DNA from: Chryseobacterium sp. G0162
Lineage (GTDB): Bacteria > Bacteroidota > Bacteroidia > Flavobacteriales > Weeksellaceae
Length of the DNA: 64,000 nt
Assembly (NCBI RefSeq): GCF_003815715.1
Contig: NZ_CP033922.1
Location: 558,001-622,000, forward strand
Reading direction: 5' to 3'
Numbering within the stretch: position 1 is the stretch's first letter; the number at the start of each line of letters is the position of its first letter. Shown here piece after piece: positions 32,048 through 40,990 of this stretch. Below the pieces are notes generated by a model, which saw only the letters and a program-made list of their open reading frames with translations, was not told the DNA's origin and did no database searches. The position numbers were made by a program, and so were the translations under genes.

Positions 32048-32992
32048 ATGAAAAAATTAGTTACTGCCTTTAAATTTATGGCCGTATTAACGGTTTTGAC
32101 GCTCAGCAGTTGTAGTGATGAGAACAATGAAATCACAAAACAGGAAGCGGTTCAGGCAAAAATCACCACTGCTGATTTGCAAAAGGAAACTACTGCCATT
32201 TCTCTCATCGTTCCTGGTACTGTACAAACTCAATTAGATGAATCACAAAAAAATCTTGAAAAATATTTGAAAAGTGATTTACAGATTGCCGGAGTAAAGG
32301 TGATTGGACAAATTTCAACGCAAAAAGGAATTGAAATTTCAAAAAGCCTTGTTGCAGATAAGGATCAGTTTATTGCTATAGGAAACCTTATGGATCTTTC
32401 TACTGTAAAATTAGGTAGAATTGGTGATCTATACGTAGGTGATGATCTTAGCACAGCTCAAACCGGATTAAAAGAAATGGTAACTGAAGCAATAAAAACA
32501 GGAACCAACGTTATGGAAGTAATCTGGAGCAACAAAAACGGAAGATTTACAAGCCTTTGTTTCTATAATGATTCAGGAATTATCTGGGATAATGTTCTTG
32601 GAGGTTTGATTATGATGGACACCAGAGGTACTGTAGAAAATTCAAATGCAGCAGCAGCAAAAGTTGCCTCTAAATGGTATAAAGAATGGTGGACAGCAAG
32701 CTGGCTTTGGGGGTCTAAAAGAGGTGAAATGGGATATCAGATTACCATCTATTATACTGGTTCATCAGTATCTAATGCAGATGTGAATGACTGGGCCAAT
32801 ATCAGCTTAGGAAAAGCAAAAAGCGAAAGCAAGATTACCAAAAAAACAGGCGCTTACGGACAATGTCAATATGCATTGGGACTTTGTACTCCAACGGGGT
32901 CTTTAAGCTTTAATGCCAGCAAATTCTCTGTTTCATTCTCCGGATTAGGCAGCAATATGGTAAGCAATGGATACAAATCATTATATCCTTAA
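32048..32992 (+). CDS. Lipoprotein of unknown function
   Basis: 314 residues. The lipobox LSSCS places the acylated Cys at residue 22, so the mature protein is membrane-anchored. No known domain is recognised. The middle has Gly-Asp segments (LYVGDDLSTAQTGLKEMVTE). Then a Trp-rich cluster (KWYKEWWTASWLWGSKRGEM at about 211-230) is followed by beta-rich sequence with a CQYALGLCTP pair of cysteines. It stands alone with a hairpin after the stop. The Trp cluster might be a membrane-active or binding surface, which is speculation. Confidence 0.8.
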   Translation: MKKLVTAFKFMAVLTVLTLSSCSDENNEITKQEAVQAKITTADLQKETTAISLIVPGTVQTQLDESQKNLEKYLKSDLQIAGVKVIGQISTQKGIEISKSLVADKDQFIAIGNLMDLSTVKLGRIGDLYVGDDLSTAQTGLKEMVTEAIKTGTNVMEVIWSNKNGRFTSLCFYNDSGIIWDNVLGGLIMMDTRGTVENSNAAAAKVASKWYKEWWTASWLWGSKRGEMGYQITIYYTGSSVSNADVNDWANISLGKAKSESKITKKTGAYGQCQYALGLCTPTGSLSFNASKFSVSFSGLGSNMVSNGYKSLYP

Positions 32993-33021
32993 TTTTCATA
33001 GAATATAAAATTTTCAAAATG

Positions 33022-33054
33022 ATAAAGGGAAGTCTGATAACAGCTTCCCTTTAT
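33022..33054. terminator. Convergent hairpin between the lipoprotein and NAT genes
   Basis: ATAAAGGGAAG (33022-33032) pairs perfectly with CTTCCCTTTAT (33044-33054) over 11 bp with an 11-nt loop. It is the same from both strands. The A/T-rich ends allow action as a terminator for both genes. Confidence 0.65.
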
Positions 33055-33080
33055 TGATTATAGAATTAGATTGATCTATT

Positions 33081-33875
33081 TTATCGTTTCTGCTTCAGAA
33101 GCTCAATCGCATTTTCCTTCAAGCCAAAAACATCCTTCAGCATCTGGAAAAGCTGAACATCATTTTCAATAGAAACAGATTCTTTACCGCCCGTTTTTTT
33201 TCTGATATTCAAAGTATCATTACTGAATGTATACCTTGCATTTTCATCAACCTTTGAAAAAACCAGATTTTTCTTGAAATTAGATTCCGGATGAGTAGCC
33301 AGATACCAATTACAAATCTCAAGATCAGGAGACTCTACTTCCTCCAATTCAAAACGATACACCGGCAGCCACTTTTCCCTCCAGGTCCAGAGTGTGTAGG
33401 CTCCATTTTTCTGTAAGATTTTAAACTGTTCATTGGGCGTATCCTGAGGTTCAACATTATTCAGCAACAAAGGAGCAGTTAATGTAGCCGTTCCAAAACC
33501 ACAATCTACAAGATATTTTTGTCCTTCCCATTCTACAATTAGCAATAAGTGTGTTTTAGCCGCGCTACTGTTTTCATCTTTTCTCCATAGTACTCTCCCC
33601 AACTGCAATTGCACTTTAAAACCAAAATATTTCAGAACTTCACTCAAAAGCAGATTTTGTTCATAACAATATCCACCTCTGGATTCCACCACTAATTTCT
33701 CAAAAATATTTTCGAAATCCAGCAACGGAACTGTTCCCGTATAAGAATCTATATTTTCAAAAGGAATATACTGAGGGTGCAGCTGATGGATTCTTTTTAA
33801 AAACTCCATATTCGCTCCCAAATCTCCGGAATAATGGATTCTTTTGAGGTATTTTTCTAATTTTAAATCATCCAT
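33081..33875 (-). CDS. Arylamine N-acetyltransferase (NAT)
   Basis: 264 residues. Transfers acetyl from acetyl-CoA to arylamines and hydrazines. The catalytic triad is visible as Cys70 (RGGYCYEQN), His109 (KTHLLLIVE) and Asp124 (YLVDCGFG), in the usual order and spacing. Length is slightly below the usual 270-280. It lies 20 nt after the drug-transporter gene on the same strand, so the two may be co-transcribed, a sensible pairing of efflux and modification of aromatic compounds. Confidence 0.93.
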   Translation of the reverse strand: MDDLKLEKYLKRIHYSGDLGANMEFLKRIHQLHPQYIPFENIDSYTGTVPLLDFENIFEKLVVESRGGYCYEQNLLLSEVLKYFGFKVQLQLGRVLWRKDENSSAAKTHLLLIVEWEGQKYLVDCGFGTATLTAPLLLNNVEPQDTPNEQFKILQKNGAYTLWTWREKWLPVYRFELEEVESPDLEICNWYLATHPESNFKKNLVFSKVDENARYTFSNDTLNIRKKTGGKESVSIENDVQLFQMLKDVFGLKENAIELLKQKR

Positions 33876-33894
33876 AATTTAAATGAAAGCCGTT

Positions 33895-35136
33895 TTACAA
33901 CTTCTCTTTAGTTTTATTAAATATTTCTTTTTTATTAAAAGCAGAATAAGTGATAACTACACTAATTGCCATTAAAATAAATGCAAGGAAAAACGGAGCT
34001 CCTGAAAACTCAAACGGGGCTTCATCATGCGTAAAGAAGTAGAACAAATTGGTCATCATGGGAGGCCCGATAATTGAAGTGGCGCTCATCAAACTAGTCA
34101 ATGCTCCTTGAAGTTCGCCCTGCTCATTGGAAGGTACGCTTTTCGTAATCACTGACTGCAGAGCCGGTCCACAAATTCCTCCTAAACAGTAGGGAACTAA
34201 AAAGGCAAACATCATCCACCCTTCTGAAGCAAAAGCAAATAATAATAATCCTATTGCATACATGGCCAGACCATAATAAATACTTTTCTGCTCTCCCAGC
34301 CTTGGTGTAGTCCATCTGATTAAAAGACCTTGCACCAAACCAACAAGCAGCCCTACAACTCCTAATGAAATACCTACCATTCTCTCTGTCCAGTTGAATT
34401 TATACATGGTAAAGAAACTCCAATTACTCTGCACGGCATGTCCAGCAATATAGATCAAGATCAATGCAGTAATAAGCCCCGAAATTTCCGGGTGTTTTCC
34501 TAAAAATTTAAAAGATCCTACAGGATTGGCACGTTTCCAGTCAAACTCTCTTCTCTTATTTTTATCCAAACTTTCGGGAAGAATAAAATAGCCATAAAGG
34601 AAATTAAGAAGACATAAACCTGCGGCTGCATAGAAAGGAACTCTGGCTCCATAATGACCTAGAACACCTCCCAGAACCGGTCCTATAATGAATCCCAGAC
34701 CAAAAGCAGCTCCAATTAATCCAAAGTTTTTTGCCCGGTCTTCATCTGTTGAAATGTCTGCAATATAGGCACTCGCCGTGGTTACACTTGCTCCGGTAAT
34801 TCCCGCAATAACCCTTCCAAGGAACAGCCACCAGATGCTTGGAGCCAAAGCAAGAAAAATATAATCTATGGCAAATCCGAAAAGCGAGATCAGAATAATA
34901 GGTCTACGACCGTATTTATCACTCAGGTTTCCAACCAGTGGAGAAAAGATAAATTGTGTAAATGCATAAGCAAATCCCAGCCAGCCGCCATATTTTGCAG
35001 CTTCACTGATATCTGCATGAATCAATTCTTCTATTAATTTAGGAACAACGGGAATAATGATTCCCCACCCTGTAATATCAATTAGTAAAGTAATAAATAT
35101 AAAGCCTATCGCTGCTTTTTTCTTTGAATTTTCCAT
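33895..35136 (-). CDS. MFS drug-efflux transporter, tetracycline-resistance (TCR/Tet) type
   Basis: 413 residues with 12 membrane helices. Motif A is [11 protein letters not shown] (about 69-79), and [11 protein letters not shown] and [13 protein letters not shown] (motif C) are typical of the TetA/DHA1 group. Family members include tetracycline pumps but also many chromosomal proteins of unknown specificity, so resistance must not be assumed. No TetR-type repressor gene is adjacent. It is followed by the arylamine acetyltransferase gene. Confidence 0.88.
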   Translation of the reverse strand: MENSKKKAAIGFIFITLLIDITGWGIIIPVVPKLIEELIHADISEAAKYGGWLGFAYAFTQFIFSPLVGNLSDKYGRRPIILISLFGFAIDYIFLALAPSIWWLFLGRVIAGITGASVTTASAYIADISTDEDRAKNFGLIGAAFGLGFIIGPVLGGVLGHYGARVPFYAAAGLCLLNFLYGYFILPESLDKNKRREFDWKRANPVGSFKFLGKHPEISGLITALILIYIAGHAVQSNWSFFTMYKFNWTERMVGISLGVVGLLVGLVQGLLIRWTTPRLGEQKSIYYGLAMYAIGLLLFAFASEGWMMFAFLVPYCLGGICGPALQSVITKSVPSNEQGELQGALTSLMSATSIIGPPMMTNLFYFFTHDEAPFEFSGAPFFLAFILMAISVVITYSAFNKKEIFNKTKEKL

Positions 35137-35258
35137 GATGATGCAAAATTAATCAAATCTTAAAAAATAATGATTCTAAATTTCATTATATTAAAGAAGT
35201 ATAACATTGAACAACAGAATCATATCAAAAAACAATTGAATATTCAGCAGTGATAAAA

Positions 35259-35294
35259 CAAAAAGACCTATTTCCAAACAAGTGGAATAGGTCT
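35259..35294 (-). terminator. Terminator after the Ig-like protein gene
   Basis: AGACCTATTTCCA (35264-35276) pairs with TGGAATAGGTCT (35282-35293) with one bulge. On the minus strand it is followed by TTTTTGTTTT. It is 26 nt after the stop of the 35320 gene. Confidence 0.8.
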
Positions 35295-35319
35295 TCTTCA
35301 AATCTTATTTTTAAGTATC

Positions 35320-36585
35320 CTACTCATTATTATTAAGCCTCGTTGAAATCATCCGGTTGGATGTAATACATTTGATGAGACAGTTTTTTTTAAGAGTAAT
35401 TTTAACAGTATTGCTGTATTGATATCCGGTAACATTTCCGTTAAGGGTAGATTTTACTCCGCGGCGGTAATAAGTAGTTTGGGTAATTGCCGGAGCACCA
35501 TAACTTGCAGAGGTTGCATTGGCAATATCTACAAATGTTATATTATCAGTTGAGCTTTGCCACTGATAGCTGGCAGAACCTGTCACTTGGGCTGTAACAA
35601 TCTCTGTGAGTGCATCTGGGTTGCTATTGATATCCTGACAAACGACTTGGTCCGTTCCAATGGTTCCGGAATTATCCACTCCATTTACAAACAGTTTACC
35701 TACATTGGAAATCGCCTGAAATGAACAGGTATGGAAGCTTGACTGAGCCACCACTCTATACTGATTATTGCTGAACTCTCCAGGAACATTATTAATGGTA
35801 AGCGTTGAGCTAGTAACATTCTTATAATGGGTATCATTTGTCAAATCTGTCCATACAGCTCCATTCAGTACTTGCCATTGATAGGTGATATTATCAGGAG
35901 TCTCATCAGTATCTGTATTTTTGATGACAGCTGTCATGGAGGTAGATTCACCTATAGCAACCGTTCTATCAGAGGGCTGGGATAAATAAGTCATGGGATC
36001 TATATAATACTCCGAAAGAATATTATAAACCCGCATCTGGCTAAACGAAAAACCCACACCAATAAGTTCGCCAAATTCAAGCCGAACTTCATTCCATGCT
36101 GCCGTTGGTTCTACTTTTATGATTCGTCTTTCCTTATTATCACCAAAATCAAAGAAAAAATGCCCATTGATTCCTGTTCTGTAAACCTCCTTTTTATTGT
36201 TGTAGAAAACAAAATTTCCAGCATTAAAGCTTGGATTAAGGTTAAATCCATCTGATGCAAAGTCTATATACACTGGTTTAGCAGGAAAAGCCGCTCTTGT
36301 AGTTCCTACTCCAATATACATTGAACAAAAAGCTCCAACTCCGGTTCCCGGCTTTAAGGAAGCAAAAGAGTTCACATCCATATCAGTCATATTACCTGGA
36401 TTGATTGCTTCCTTTCCAAATCTAAAACAAAGAATTCCACCATTGCTAGCGCTTGAAGTATTGGTATCTAATAATCTTCCACAACCACCATTAGGAAGGG
36501 AAACCATTTCTTGGGATATCATTTTGTCTGACACAAAAAGACATAAGGCTATAAGGATATAGCGTAACATTGAATTTGTTTTCAT
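35320..36585 (-). CDS. Secreted protein with Ig-like domains
   Basis: 421 residues from ATG 36585. Signal peptide MKTNSMLRYILIALCLFVSD, then KMISQ. The N-terminal 200 residues, with several Cys and aromatic strands, are not recognised. Two Ig-like units follow at about 220-300 (YQWQVLNG...) and 330-400 (YQWQSSTDN...), each with the TYQWQ-type start common in Bacteroidota surface proteins. The C-terminus (about 400-421) is short and basic, and a run of eight T (plus strand, 35384-35391) just before it could mark a slip in the sequence. An in-frame start at 36630 is rejected because the signal peptide begins at 36585. Confidence 0.75.
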   Translation of the reverse strand: MKTNSMLRYILIALCLFVSDKMISQEMVSLPNGGCGRLLDTNTSSASNGGILCFRFGKEAINPGNMTDMDVNSFASLKPGTGVGAFCSMYIGVGTTRAAFPAKPVYIDFASDGFNLNPSFNAGNFVFYNNKKEVYRTGINGHFFFDFGDNKERRIIKVEPTAAWNEVRLEFGELIGVGFSFSQMRVYNILSEYYIDPMTYLSQPSDRTVAIGESTSMTAVIKNTDTDETPDNITYQWQVLNGAVWTDLTNDTHYKNVTSSTLTINNVPGEFSNNQYRVVAQSSFHTCSFQAISNVGKLFVNGVDNSGTIGTDQVVCQDINSNPDALTEIVTAQVTGSASYQWQSSTDNITFVDIANATSASYGAPAITQTTYYRRGVKSTLNGNVTGYQYSNTVKITLKKNCLIKCITSNRMISTRLNNNE

Positions 36586-36672
36586 CACGAATAATTTTAA
36601 GTAATTAATTGTACACAAGAGAATACTCATCCTTGGTTAAGGATGATGATAATGACCAGAAGTATTCTAAAA

Positions 36673-37246
36673 TTATTTGACTACAAATACAATATTGATA
36701 AAAGAACATGCCGTAGCCGTAGCTGCTACATCATAACGCAGTATCCCATTGGCATCAATGCTTACATTCCTCAAAACGCCTGCCATCAAAATCTGTCACA
36801 TAGTAGTAAAGGTCTGTCGCACTCACAAAGAAAGGAATGGCTGCGGGAGCTCCGGTACTTGTGACCTTTGGAGTTGAGAACTGGGTCTTATAAAGTTGAT
36901 ACAAATCCAATGTTTTACCAGTACTCAGTTTTGATGTATCAATACTGATGGATGGCATGTAGAAGAACTTAACGATGTTTCCACTGATGGGAACCCAGTT
37001 GGGATTGGCAGGTGTTCCTATGTTCTGGGTCAGTGCCTGCCTTTTAAGGTCATAAACCAAGAGACCATTTGCGGGAGTACCCACTGCTGATAAATCGGAA
37101 ATTCTGGGAATCAATACACCTTTATTGGTATCGGTAACATCTAAAGCAGAACTCTTATCTGGGGAAGGTGTACCAATTCCTGTCTGCGCATTGATAATAC
37201 TACCAGCACATAATGCCGTAGCAACGAATAATTTTTCGAATCTCAT
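36673..37246 (-). pseudogene. Frameshifted secreted GIGT-type protein
   Basis: From ATG 37246 (MRFEKLFVATALCAGSIINA signal peptide) the reading frame contains the GIGTPSPDKSSALDV segment found at the start of many Chryseobacterium secreted structural proteins. It stops at 36755, giving 163 residues. Near 36777-36784 the frame changes. The +1 frame continues with VLRNVSIDANGILRYDVA and ends SFINIVFVVK at a TAA at 36675-36673. That tail has the typical family ending. Removing one G in the GGCAGGCG tract restores one frame. It is either a recent mutation or a sequencing error. The following Ig-like gene is 87 nt downstream on the same strand. Confidence 0.72.
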
Positions 37247-37487
37247 TTTTGTTTTTTTATATTTATGAAAAAATTTTTTACACTTTTTCAAGTAAAAAGA
37301 ATCCTGGGAAAATCAATTATTTTAAACAACCAATAATCCAAAATTCTTCGACAAAGATAAAACATACAATTGGATTTTACCTTGTCACAGCAAGGAGGAA
37401 AAGAGGTTTTGCATAAAACTTGGTTCAGGAAAAGTTCGTCAACTTATCGTAAATAACTTGAAAACAGACTATAAGTGATGAGAGCTG

Positions 37488-37771
37488 GTTCTGAAAATAT
37501 TTCCAAAAGAAAAAATAATCCGACAGCCTATCTATCATTGCTTCAACGAGTGGAATAAATACGGATTATTTAGCCAAGTCCGGGTTTCTCCATCGTAAAA
37601 TAATTAAAGTGAAGCCTGTCTTTCCTATTTTATATCCAAATGGATGAAAGTCCTCCCAAATCAGCATCATGGCTTTCATGGAATTGAAAAATGCTCAGAT
37701 TGTAATAAATGATAAATAATAAGTTGGGTTATGAGGTTGCATTGGTAAGGGACAGCAGAAGTATGATGTAG
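37488..37771 (+). pseudogene. Degenerate IS5-type transposase relic (candidate)
   Basis: In one frame at 37488-37595 the peptide includes IFPKEKIIRQPIYHCFNEWN then KYGLF. This resembles the N-terminal domain of IS5-family transposases (a Pro, then an aromatic/His, then F..W...G). In another frame at 37709-37771 MINNKLGYEVALVRDS resembles the DKGYD region of the catalytic domain. Stops and frame changes separate the pieces. No terminal inverted repeats were seen. The resemblance is by eye only and the fragments are short. Confidence 0.35.
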
Positions 37772-37830
37772 CGTTAAAAAGTAAGAATTTTGGCATCAAT
37801 AGAAAATAATCCATTGAAAATATAGAAATA

Positions 37831-37859
37831 AAAAAAGCCTTTCTTTCGAAAGGCTTTTA
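37831..37859 (-). terminator. Terminator after secDF
   Basis: AAAAGCCTTTC (37833-37843) pairs with GAAAGGCTTTT (37848-37858) with a 4-nt TTTC loop. On the minus strand it is followed by TTTTTT. It is about 21 nt after the secDF stop. Confidence 0.85.
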
Positions 37860-37879
37860 CTAATTTATTGTAGTTTGTA

Positions 37880-40774
37880 TTATTTTGAAGCAAGTACTTC
37901 TTTATCTGAAGTAGTTTTTCCGTGTACTTCATCTTCTTTTCCTTTCTTAAGGAAGTCATAAGCGATTGCTGATGCAATAAAGATAGATGAGTAAGTACCA
38001 AATCCAATACCAATTAACATAGCAAACATAAATCCTCTTAGGTTATCACCACCAAAAATGAAGATCGCAAGGATCACAAGAATCGTAGTGAATGAAGTGT
38101 TGAACGTTCTACCCAATGTACTTGAAATAGAGTCATCAAATAATCCAGCTAATGTTAAAGACTTCTTCTCTCTTAGATATTCTCTAATTCTGTCGAAGAT
38201 AATTACCGTATCGTTAATTGAATACCCTAATACTGTAAGGATCGCAGCGATGAAATCCTGGTTGATCTCCATGTTGAACGGCATATATTTATGAAGTAAT
38301 GAATACGTTCCTAAAATAATTACCGCATCGTGGAATAATGCTGCAACTGCACCTAAAGAGAACTGCCATTTTCTAAATCTGAATAGGATATAGATAAAGA
38401 TACCTGCCAATGCAGCAACTACCGCAAGAATACCGTGAGTCTGAATATCATCAGCTACCGTAGGACCTACTTTTTCAGATGAAATGATACCTGCGTGATC
38501 TTTGTCTGCAGATTTAAAGTCATTTAAAGTAATATTAGCAGGAAGATCTCCTTTTAATCCTTCATATAACTTCTGTTCAATCGTCTGGTCAGCTTTTAAA
38601 GATTCATCTTCAATAAGATAATCGGTAGAGATCTTCAATTGGTTAGAGTTTCCGAAAGTTTTAGCTTCTACAGAAGAGTTTTTACCATCTTCTGTTTTGA
38701 ATAGTTTTACTAATTTTTCTTCAACATCATTAGCATTAACTTCTTTATCAAATCTTACTACATAGTTTCTACCTCCTGTAAAGTCGATACCATATTTGAA
38801 TCCGTGAGTTACCATAGAAACAATACAAATCACTGTTAATACAGCAGAAACAATGTATGCATATTTTCTCTTACCAATGAAATCGATCCAAGTATTTCTG
38901 AATAGATTTTTCGTAGGTGGAGTCCATACAGAAAGGTGTTTACCTTTGTTCAGTCTACTAAAGATCATTACTCTTGACAACAATACAGAAGTAAATAATG
39001 TCATGATAATACCGATCATTAATGTCAATGCGAAACCTTTAATAGGTCCTGTTCCAAAGAAGAACAATACAACAGCAGTCAATAACGTAGTAGAGTGACC
39101 GTCAATAATTGCGCTTAATGCATGTTTGAAACCATCTTTATAAGCTTCTAAGATGCTCTTACCAGCAAATAATTCTTCTTTTGTTCTTTCGTAGATAATT
39201 ACGTTCGTATCTACTGCCATAGCCATCGTCAATACGATACCAGCAATACCAGGAAGCGTAAGAGTAAAGTCTCCGGAATCCATAATTCCGAAAATATAGA
39301 AAAGGTTAATTACCATTGCAATTACAGCGTATACTCCTGCACCGCCATAATAGAAAATGATATAAACAATGATGATTAAGAATGCGATGGCAAATGAAAT
39401 CATCCCTGCGTTGATAGACTCCTGTCCTAATGAAGGACCTACCTGAGTAGCCTGAACTACTTTAGCACCAGCAGGTAATTTACCCGCACCTAAAACGTCT
39501 ACCAATTCTTTAGCTTCTTCCTGAGAGAAGTTACCAGAGATTTGAGTTCTACCGTTTGGAATAGCGTTTACAACATTTGGAGCAGTATATACTCTGTTAT
39601 CAAGAGTTACAGCTACTGGTTTTCCAACGTTTTTCTCCGTTAAAGTTTTCCATTCTTTTGCTCCTTTAGAATCCATCTGCATGTCTACTACTACTCTTCC
39701 AAGTTCGTCATAGCTAATGCTTGCAGTTTCTACGGCACCGTCTACCGGAGCTTTTTGGTTGATGTTACTTCTGATCGCATAAAGCACTAAGTCATCAGGA
39801 CTTGTAGCTTCAGGCTTGTAACCCCACATAAACTGTGTATATTTAATGTTGGCAGGACGCGAAGCCATTCCTACTTTGCTGTTCAAGATTTTGTTTACAG
39901 CAGCAGTATCAGATAATTTTACGTTGGCAACACCATTACTTCTTAATTTGTCAAGCTGTAAAAGGTTCATGAAGTTTACATTCTTTGCAACTCCCATAGA
40001 ATCTCCTTTCGCAGCAACCATAGTTGTCAATGTTTGGAAATAAGGGGCAACTTCAGGAACTTGTTGTACTTCCCAGAACTGAAGTTTTGCAGAAGTCTGA
40101 AGCATTTTCTTCACCTTGTCAATATCCTTCATACCAGGCATTTCTACAGAAATTCTAGCGGTACCAGGTACTCTCTGAACATTTGGCTGGATTGCTCCTA
40201 GCTTGTCAATTCTCGTTCTGATTACCTCGAAAGCCGTTCCTACAGAAAGGTCAATTCTTCTCTTCACAATACTTTTCACCTGTTCATCAGTAGTATTATA
40301 CTTGATTTCAGATAAGTTTGTGTTTCCGAAAAGTTCCGGATCAGCAAGCTTTAGGTTTGTTCCTTTTGCTTTGTTTACTGCATCGAACTGTTCAAAGAAA
40401 TTGTCGATGTAAGATTTTGTTGAGTTTTTCTGAGCTTCATCAGTCTTATTTAAAGCGTCAATAAGAACAGGATTTGTAGAATAATTGGTTAAATCATTTA
40501 CCAAATCTCTTTGGTTGATTTCCAATAGAACATTGATCCCTCCTTTTAAGTCAAGACCCAATTTCATTTCCTTGTCTTTAGCTTTTGAATAATAAAGCTT
40601 TGTATACCCAAGATTAAGAGTATCTTCCTTGATTCGTTTGATCTCTTTCTCGTTTCCTTTCGCAGCTTCTATCTGCGATTCAATTTTGCTGGCGTACCAG
40701 GTTGGTAATAGCTCGTTTAAGCAAATCAACCCCAGGACAATAGCAACAATTGTAATAAGCCCTTTTCCTTGCAT
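37880..40774 (-). CDS. secDF: Protein translocase subunits SecD-SecF, natural fusion
   Basis: A 964-residue inner-membrane protein of the Sec translocon that uses the proton gradient to help pull proteins into the periplasm. The SecD half includes a first helix, a long periplasmic region (about 30-445) and the DTNVIIYERTKEEL motif in a membrane helix. The SecF half (about 620-955) repeats the pattern with NDTVIIFDRIREYL. SecD and SecF are fused in one gene in many Bacteroidota. An extended polar periplasmic part (about 300-350) is also typical of the group. The protein starts with a short MQGKGLITIVAIV membrane segment. Confidence 0.96.
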   Translation of the reverse strand: MQGKGLITIVAIVLGLICLNELLPTWYASKIESQIEAAKGNEKEIKRIKEDTLNLGYTKLYYSKAKDKEMKLGLDLKGGINVLLEINQRDLVNDLTNYSTNPVLIDALNKTDEAQKNSTKSYIDNFFEQFDAVNKAKGTNLKLADPELFGNTNLSEIKYNTTDEQVKSIVKRRIDLSVGTAFEVIRTRIDKLGAIQPNVQRVPGTARISVEMPGMKDIDKVKKMLQTSAKLQFWEVQQVPEVAPYFQTLTTMVAAKGDSMGVAKNVNFMNLLQLDKLRSNGVANVKLSDTAAVNKILNSKVGMASRPANIKYTQFMWGYKPEATSPDDLVLYAIRSNINQKAPVDGAVETASISYDELGRVVVDMQMDSKGAKEWKTLTEKNVGKPVAVTLDNRVYTAPNVVNAIPNGRTQISGNFSQEEAKELVDVLGAGKLPAGAKVVQATQVGPSLGQESINAGMISFAIAFLIIIVYIIFYYGGAGVYAVIAMVINLFYIFGIMDSGDFTLTLPGIAGIVLTMAMAVDTNVIIYERTKEELFAGKSILEAYKDGFKHALSAIIDGHSTTLLTAVVLFFFGTGPIKGFALTLMIGIIMTLFTSVLLSRVMIFSRLNKGKHLSVWTPPTKNLFRNTWIDFIGKRKYAYIVSAVLTVICIVSMVTHGFKYGIDFTGGRNYVVRFDKEVNANDVEEKLVKLFKTEDGKNSSVEAKTFGNSNQLKISTDYLIEDESLKADQTIEQKLYEGLKGDLPANITLNDFKSADKDHAGIISSEKVGPTVADDIQTHGILAVVAALAGIFIYILFRFRKWQFSLGAVAALFHDAVIILGTYSLLHKYMPFNMEINQDFIAAILTVLGYSINDTVIIFDRIREYLREKKSLTLAGLFDDSISSTLGRTFNTSFTTILVILAIFIFGGDNLRGFMFAMLIGIGFGTYSSIFIASAIAYDFLKKGKEDEVHGKTTSDKEVLASK

Positions 40775-40803
40775 TTTGTTATAACTACGTTAAATTAAGT
40801 CGG

Positions 40804-40811
40804 CAAATATA
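40804..40811 (-). promoter_or_regulatory. -7 box of the secDF promoter
   Basis: TATATTTG on the minus strand, 29 nt before the secDF ATG at 40774. No convincing -33 box at the expected distance. Confidence 0.4.
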
Positions 40812-40990
40812 ATGATTTTCTTGTATTTTATGAATTTTTAACAACAGAAATGGTTTATTTTCAGATATATCAGCATTCTGATTTCTATTTAAGATTTAAC
40901 AATTATTTCAAGGTATCTTAGTGAAGTTTTCAAAATTTAATTGGTATAAAATTTTCATTCATACTTCAATACACTAATTATCACAATATT

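Larger units (their letters stand above)
37247..37879. other. Gap holding a decayed transposase relic and the secDF terminator
   Basis: No intact gene. Two plus-strand fragments look like parts of an IS5-family transposase, described as a separate feature. The left 240 nt show nothing recognisable. Confidence 0.5.

Noticed and set aside
35384..35391. Frameshift at an eight-T run near the end of the Ig-like protein
   Set aside because: Other frames give no more convincing C-terminus, and the current ending is plausible. It is kept only as a caution.
36643..36864. Plus-strand ORF of 73 codons
   Set aside because: It is antisense to the frameshifted GIGT-type protein and has no family character.
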